From assembly GCA_034509735.1 (NCBI GenBank), contig JACGWO010000006.1, positions 6,587,001-6,651,000 on the forward strand: a stretch of DNA of 64,000 bases, given 5' to 3'. This DNA is from Sesamum alatum. Taxonomy: Eukaryota > Streptophyta > Magnoliopsida > Lamiales > Pedaliaceae. This document shows, piece by piece, positions 58,537-64,000 of the stretch. The first letter of the stretch is position 1; the number at the start of each line of letters is the position of its first letter. Under the pieces are notes generated by a model that saw nothing but the letters and a program-made list of their open reading frames with translations, had not been told where the DNA came from and did no database searches. Made by a program: the position numbers and the translations under genes.

Positions 58537-60679
58537 TGAAGGATAAGCGGATCCGCCCGGGAGCGCGAGCGGAAGCGAGAAAGCGAGGAAATAGGGCGTA
58601 AATTTAAATCACATTTAAATAAACGAATCCCAAGGGGTGTACCCTTGGGTGCTCAACCGGGCGTTCGATGTAGAGTGTGTAAATATTGGAAATGAATATT
58701 AAACACATAGGGCATAGAAAAATATATATGATCAATTAAAGCGTAATAAATCGTTACCTTTGATTGTCTAGCGTATGCTCCCGGCTACTTGCGTTGTTCC
58801 TTCTCCGGAATGCTCACGAAATCCAAATGTATGGATTCTCCAAAGGTGATCCACACCACACCGGAAGAAACACACATTCTTCTTGCTAGAAAAGAACGGG
58901 TTTAGGAAGGAATCGGTTTAAAAGAAGAACACTATGAATTAGTGTTCTCTTAAACTTACTTTTGTTCTTCTTCTTGATTCAAAATCAAGTGAAGAATACA
59001 AGTGTGAGAGAGGGAGAGAGGCCGAGAGTTGAGAGAGGAGAGGGATTTTTGTCTTCTCTTTTTTCTAGAAAAAGATGAATAATGAATCACTTATGCTTGG
59101 TGTTGTATATTCTAATATATATACATAATTAATGTGATTATTGGAATGTATCTAGGTTCATCCAAGGATGTCTAGATTCGTTCCAATCAATCACCATCAA
59201 TTCTTCAATCAAGCCTACCAAAATTTATGGTATGATCAAATCATACCAAAAGGGAAGAGATTGATTGGAGTTGATTTGTCTCTTTCCAAAAGAGATAAGT
59301 CAACATACCACCTAGCATGAAACATGGCTGATTTTGCCTCCTCCAAGGGAGCATGTCGGCCATGTTTAAATAAGGGAAGAAGTCCAACTTCTTCCTATTC
59401 CAAATTAGGAATAATTTCTCCTCTCGAGTAAATTTAACGGACCGGGTTTTATCGTAATCCAATTATGACGAACCCAACATTAAATCCAATTTAATGTCCA
59501 TTAAATTATCCTCGTTGATCTTTTAATCCAATTAAAAGATCCAATGTCTCAACGTCTCAACTTTCCATATTTAGTCGAAAATCCAATTTACTGATTAAAT
59601 GAAAGCCCGATACGATATCGGCCCGTCCATCCAATGGACTTTCCCTTAAGTAATACAATTACTTATTTATCCTTCGAGATTGACTCCAAGTCGATCTCTC
59701 AACCTCCTCGGTGATTTGTGTGTGACCCTTTAGGTTCACCCTCAGCTAGACTTGGGCCCGTGTCCCACAAGGGCCCGTTACCATGGGTGACCGTCTAGCA
59801 ACGGTCCATGGCATTAGAGACTAGGTGAATTGGCGTGAACATTTAGGCGCCGATTCCGTACGGGTATGATCCTTCCGTCTACCGTCTCCCGGCCTTAGTC
59901 TAGGGTATGGAATTGGGTGTCGGTTCCCATCCTTGACTAGGCATCTATGCTTAATGCTCGAGACCACGTATGCTTCATTGCATCGACACAGGAAACCATT
60001 CCCTGTTCGACCAACCACTGTGGCCACAGCTTTAAGCAGCATGAACGTGTCTCCGAGTGCATAGGAGATACCTCTGTCACATACTGACAGGGGACGGATC
60101 CTCTTCTTGGAATCCACCGTCCTCGCTACACATTCGGACTGCACTGGACAAGGCTTATGATAATCATCTTATAGAATGATTACCTCTCGCCAGATCCAAG
60201 ATACAGCCGTCCTGTGCATGCGACTGCCATGATTCCTCAAATCTGAGGATTACTACCGTACTATCGGAACCGGGAAAAACCAATCATACCGACCAAGCCT
60301 CCAAGGCTTCCATATGATGATCCCCGCGAGTCAGTCCAGTCGGCTCGACCCCAGTCAACCAACCCATCAAGATCGTGTAGGCGTCCCACGCCTGTCGGCG
60401 ATGAAACACGACACTCATCCAATGAACACGACTCTTGACGCAAGTCTCAATAGGACTCTCAATGCCCTGTCTCGAGGTCCTCGACTTGAAACGTTTCAGA
60501 CCCAACTCTTAATCAGTTGGTTTCATGACCACCATCTAATGTGTGGCCCAACTGCACGAGTTGTTAACCATGGTCTGTGGGCTTTGTTGCGATATAAGTT
60601 AAACACTATTTTAACAAATGTAAGATGAGCGCAACAAAGAAGGTACCATTGGTGATGAACACTCATCTTATTCATCACA
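58537..60679 (-). mobile_element. Long LTR of a Ty1/copia-like element
   Basis: One end is fixed by the adjacent primer site: TG at 58537 on the plus strand, CA on the element's strand. The other end is proposed at 60679, where plus-strand CATCACA gives a TGTGATGAATAAG start on the element strand. About 2.1 kb, more GC-rich than its surroundings, with no coding capacity. The paired LTR is not visible in the window, so the outer boundary is approximate. Confidence 0.6.
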
Positions 60680-60845
60680 TAATAATATTACATCTACATC
60701 AAGTTGTCAAATAGGTTACAAATTGTCAAACATATTGGCTTTCTGGTCACCTATTCTAACATAAGTTGAGGGTACTTTATTTTTGCTTTTCAAGACTTTA
60801 GTTTTTAGATAATGTAGAGAGGTAGATTGCTTTTGTTCAAAAAAC

Positions 60846-61260
60846 AATATATGGACTCTATCCTGAGTATGTGGTTGTTTACAACATTGAAGGTGAGTCA
60901 AATGGGGAAGTGCAGAGAAACAATCTATTGGATCTAATTGAAACACAATGTGGTTGTTCTGAGTATGCTAACTATTTAAAGTTAGTGGGATCTATTGAAC
61001 CTCAAAATTTGAACTTGATTTTTATCTTGAAGAAAATTGTTATATATTTACGAAGGGTAAGAAGGATGAAAAAGACTTTGATGTTTTGGAATGGTAGAGA
61101 ATTCATGCCTTGAAATACAAGATCTTATGAACAGAGACATATACAAATATCGTGCATCATTGACCTCAGACATGGCTCGAGGGCTAATTGGGGAGGAGAT
61201 TGGTTGAGAAAGCGCATTGAAATGAAGAAAAAGTTTGAAGTTAGTTTAGATATATATATC
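60846..61260 (+). pseudogene. hAT transposase C-terminal relic
   Basis: The plus strand reads in broken frames: EGESNGEVQRNNLLDLIETQ, then LEENCYIFTKGKKDEKDFDV and LEW followed by a stop (TAG) where the family has a second tryptophan, then ALKYKIL. The D[V/L]LEWW..H..KY..L pattern is the hAT C-terminal dimerisation domain. The stop and frameshift make it non-functional; no terminal repeats were recognised. Confidence 0.7.
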
Positions 61261-62388
61261 GTTATGAATATGTTACTATTGTTATTAATTCATTATAAGT
61301 GTATTTAAATTTTATTACAAAATGACAAAAAAAACAATAGATTTAAACTTGCCTCTTGATGGTGATATGTCTTAAAAGTGACTCCTTTTTAACTCAAATG
61401 TTGAAAATATTTCAATTAAATCTTTGTTGAACTTTGGTAGTTTCTGAATTCAAGCAAATGATTGTTAAATGATGAACTTTTAGTAGTTTCTAGATTAACT
61501 CCCATTGGCTCTGTAACTTACTATGGCCTTGTTTACTGAGTCCAATTGGATTAATACCTACAATACTAACTCCAATATTAAGCGTTGGATTGGCTTGAGC
61601 TAGACAAATTAGTAACTTGTTTACCAGAGTGTACTAATGTTTGCGGGGGATGGTGGACAAAATAGTAATCAAATTACTATGTTATATTGTGTACCCAATT
61701 AATATGGAAAAGACTAAATTTCCCATCCATTCATAATTGTTTGCTGACCTGTCAAATCAACTTTGCAAACAGCGAAGAGTGAGTGTATAAGACAGCTTGC
61801 AATGAAGCAAAAAGTTCTACCTACCATATTTCCTTTTTCTTTTTTAGCCCTCCCCCTCACTTTCTCTTCTTCATATTCACTCAAACTCCCTCAATTTCTT
61901 GTTTTCAATTTCATCTCTCTCTCTCTCTCTTCCTCTAGAGGGGGAGTGATATAGAAGAAAAACACACATACATATAGATACATATATACATACACACATA
62001 ACTCAGTTGAGTGAACAGTGTGATAGTATAGTGGTTATTGTCCCTTTTCGTTTGTCTGGGACTTCTTTTCTTTCTTTCTTTCTTGCTACTGCTCTGTTTC
62101 ATCAGACTGGACTTTTTGTCTGCCTTGGGAGTTGTAAAAGAGAGATTTCTGCCAATTCTTGCTTGGATTCTTGTGGGATTTGAAGGACAGGTTTGGCTCT
62201 GCATTTTTCTTCACTACTACTTGTGTTTTTATTTTCTTGAAAGTTTCTTTCTTGCTCACATGTTTGGTGTGTGTATTCAAACTACTTCAAATTTCAAAGT
62301 GAACTCCCTACACGGGAAATAAACAAACAGAGTCTGTGTGAGTGAATCAAACTATACTATTAAATATCATCCATATTTAAAAAGTTTG
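61261..62388. other. Gene-free interval; UTR-like CT-rich patch
   Basis: 61800-62330 has the texture of a plant gene 5' region: (CT)n at 61914-61931, pyrimidine-rich TTCTTTTCTTTCTTTCTTTC near 62064, and reduced AT bias. No open reading frame with family resemblance follows before the copia LTR at 62389, so it may be a promoter/leader separated from its gene by the insertion. Confidence 0.4.
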
Positions 62389-62897
62389 ATGTCTCCCAAA
62401 TTTGTGGTTAGAGAGGACTCCTCTTGTGTGAAGAGTCTGTAGTCTCCTACAGTTTGTATTAGGGTTGGACTCCTCTCGTGCACATCTATAAATAGGATGC
62501 TTCTATGGAATGAGAAACACAATTACTATTCGATGTACACTCTTCCAAAGCCTCTCGCCAAATACTCTCTCTGTTCTCTCTTGGAGTATCACCAAAAGTT
62601 TCCGGGGGTTTAAGGCGTGTAAACTCTAGTGGATAGCTCTGGTAGCGATCTACGTGGAGCGAGAGAAAGGCGATCGTAACAAGGCCGATAAAGGGACGTG
62701 CTAGGAGATACGTGGATTCGTAGGGCGTGCTTGCAGATAAAAGAGATCGTAGGAAGCTTGGAGACGAGCCACAAAAATCCGGGTGTCAAAGTTAATTCAG
62801 GCACGTGTTGACATACCATACCATTGAGGTAATCACCGGAACCGATTATGTGCAATATGTGTTAATGTGCTTCACATATATGCTTTATTTTCCTACA
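62389..62897 (+). mobile_element. 5' LTR of a second Ty1/copia-like element
   Basis: The right end is set by CCTACA-G followed by TGGTATTAGAGC, the initiator-Met primer site (62899-62910). A TATA box (TATAAATA, 62487-62494) lies about 400 bp before the LTR end, followed by a CT-rich leader. The left end is proposed at TGATGTCTCCC (62389) but not confirmed, because the second LTR is outside the window. Confidence 0.65.
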
Positions 62898-64000
62898 GTG
62901 GTATTAGAGCTATTATGACTTATACTCGCTTTATATTGCAAAGCATGTGCGTATTTAATTTTATGCTATGAAATTATCTTATGAAGCATGAGATTATATA
63001 TGTAATTAGCATGATATGTTTTTACATATTGTACAAATTAGCATGTACAAACCCACTTGTTTCATGGCAAATTCGAACCCATTTTTTTTACACAAGATCT
63101 GTAGGTTCTTTTGTAGTCTTTTTCGTATCATATGTAAGTTTTTGATGTGAAGATCACATGGTTAAATTTTGGTGAAAAATAGATGAATGGTTTATGAGGA
63201 AATCAAAACCCTAGTTTTAGAAAATCGTTTTCTTTGAATAGAAAAACCTGATCTGAATCTGTTGTTTTTCCCTGAATATTTTTGTGCTATGTTGTTGGGC
63301 ATGAAAAAAGGTTCGAAATGGTATATGATTCATCGAAAACGGCTTTAAAATGAGTAAGATATGGGCTTTTTATTTTTTTGCCGGAAAAAGACCAGTCGCG
63401 GGATAACGGCGCCGGGAAAATGTCCGGGGCCGAAGTTAAAAAAAAAAAAAACTTATTAGGGCTAACTGAGCGCGATGACTGCGCGGGCCTACGGTCGGCG
63501 CGGTAACAGCGCGCCAGCTGCGCGTGCCTGCTGAGCCGAGCCGGCAAATTTTTTCTTTTTTTTTTTTTTTTGTATTTTTCTGTTTTTTCCTATTTTTTGA
63601 GATTAAGAAGAAAATAGAAATATTTTCTAAAGGAAATTTGACCTTTGTGAAATATTACCTTTATGATATATTATTTCCTAAGTGCAAATATCATCATTAT
63701 TTTTCTTGGATGATTGTGTATGCCTTAGAAGATAACTTTGATCCATTTCTTGGTGATTGCATGTTATGCCTATAAGTGTTTATTGTTATGGCATGTGAGT
63801 TGATATTCGGGTACCCATAAATAATGTGCATTTATTTATTGCAATATTTGTGATTGCAATTTATAACATGTTGGCTATTTATTATTGCATTAGTGATTGC
63901 AATTTATGCCATATCGATTATTGCAATATTTTTTTTTGCAACTTATGATATTTTGATTATTGATTATTGCAATATTTGCATTTGCAATTTATGATATTTT
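62898..64000 (+). mobile_element. Internal leader of the second copia element (continues beyond window)
   Basis: Starts with the primer site. There is no gag yet; it contains a GC-rich island (about 63395-63545, with 'gcgcgggcc' and 'ggcgcggtaacagcgcgcc') followed by a T-run, then AT-rich sequence. The last 200 bp (63800-64000) is an imperfect tandem repeat with units of about 45-50 bp containing 'attgcaatatttg' and 'gattgcaatttatg'. Confidence 0.6.

Noticed and set aside
60284..60628. Open frames of 60-104 codons on both strands
   Set aside because: They lie inside the long copia LTR, which is GC-richer and non-coding; no domain resemblance.
1..64000. CRISPR arrays, operons, ribosome binding sites, bacterial systems
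   Set aside because: The sequence is eukaryotic (spliced genes, LINE, LTR elements, SINEs). The short-repeat arrays seen are microsatellites or transposon subterminal motifs without regular spacers.

Overview
This is nuclear DNA of a flowering plant. It is AT-rich and dense in transposons, with spliced genes carrying GT-AG introns, plant-type resistance-gene (NLR) fragments, plant L1-type and Ty1/copia/Ty3/gypsy retroelements, and many MITEs. The CC-NLR fragments resemble the R1/late-blight-resistance-like group that is expanded in asterids, so an asterid (Lamiales or Solanales) is likely; that placement is inference.

Only two genes look intact, and they converge on each other. TCTP (translationally controlled tumour protein) is on the + strand, five coding exons at 34992-36882, 168 codons. 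LSM4 (U6 snRNP / cytoplasmic Lsm ring) is on the - strand, seven coding exons at 39608-43139 plus a 5'UTR exon, 142 codons. Every splice junction in both has consensus signals and keeps the frame.

Layout. 0-2.1 kb: MITE-like fold-back repeats. 2.1-4.8 kb: decayed Ty3/gypsy pol (RT, RNase H, integrase) fused at about 4.78 kb to the truncated 3' end of an NLR pseudogene (4.78-8.30 kb, -). 8.6-11.2 kb: MITEs, including a pogo/Emigrant-like one. 11.2-19.9 kb: three tandem copies of a degenerate NLR segment (-). They share the same internal deletion, and the middle copy is broken up by a patchwork that includes a piece of an LRR receptor kinase. 20-31.9 kb: non-coding repeats, several with clear 9-11 bp target duplications of Mutator type. 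27.6-29.3 kb: a second, partial copy of the TCTP locus, lacking exons 1-3, with a 59-bp tandem duplication in exon 4 and a SINE inserted with a perfect 15-bp target duplication. 32-43.5 kb: the TCTP and LSM4 region with MITEs between and inside the genes. 44.8-50.8 kb: a full-length LINE (-) with poly(A), target duplication, ORF1 (one frameshift) and ORF2 (one frame, three stops). 51.4-52.2 kb: plant-mobile-domain pseudogene. 53.6-57 kb: a transposon-like region with repeated subterminal motifs. 57-60.7 kb: minus-strand Ty1/copia leader, primer-binding site and long LTR. 60.8-61.3 kb: hAT transposase relic. 62.4-64 kb: 5' end of a second, plus-strand copia element running off the window.

Overall this is a resistance-gene graveyard and repeat-rich region around two housekeeping genes. 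I found no convincing new molecular system. The most informative structures are the TCTP segmental duplication, the amplification of an already defective NLR segment, and the MITE families with intact target duplications.
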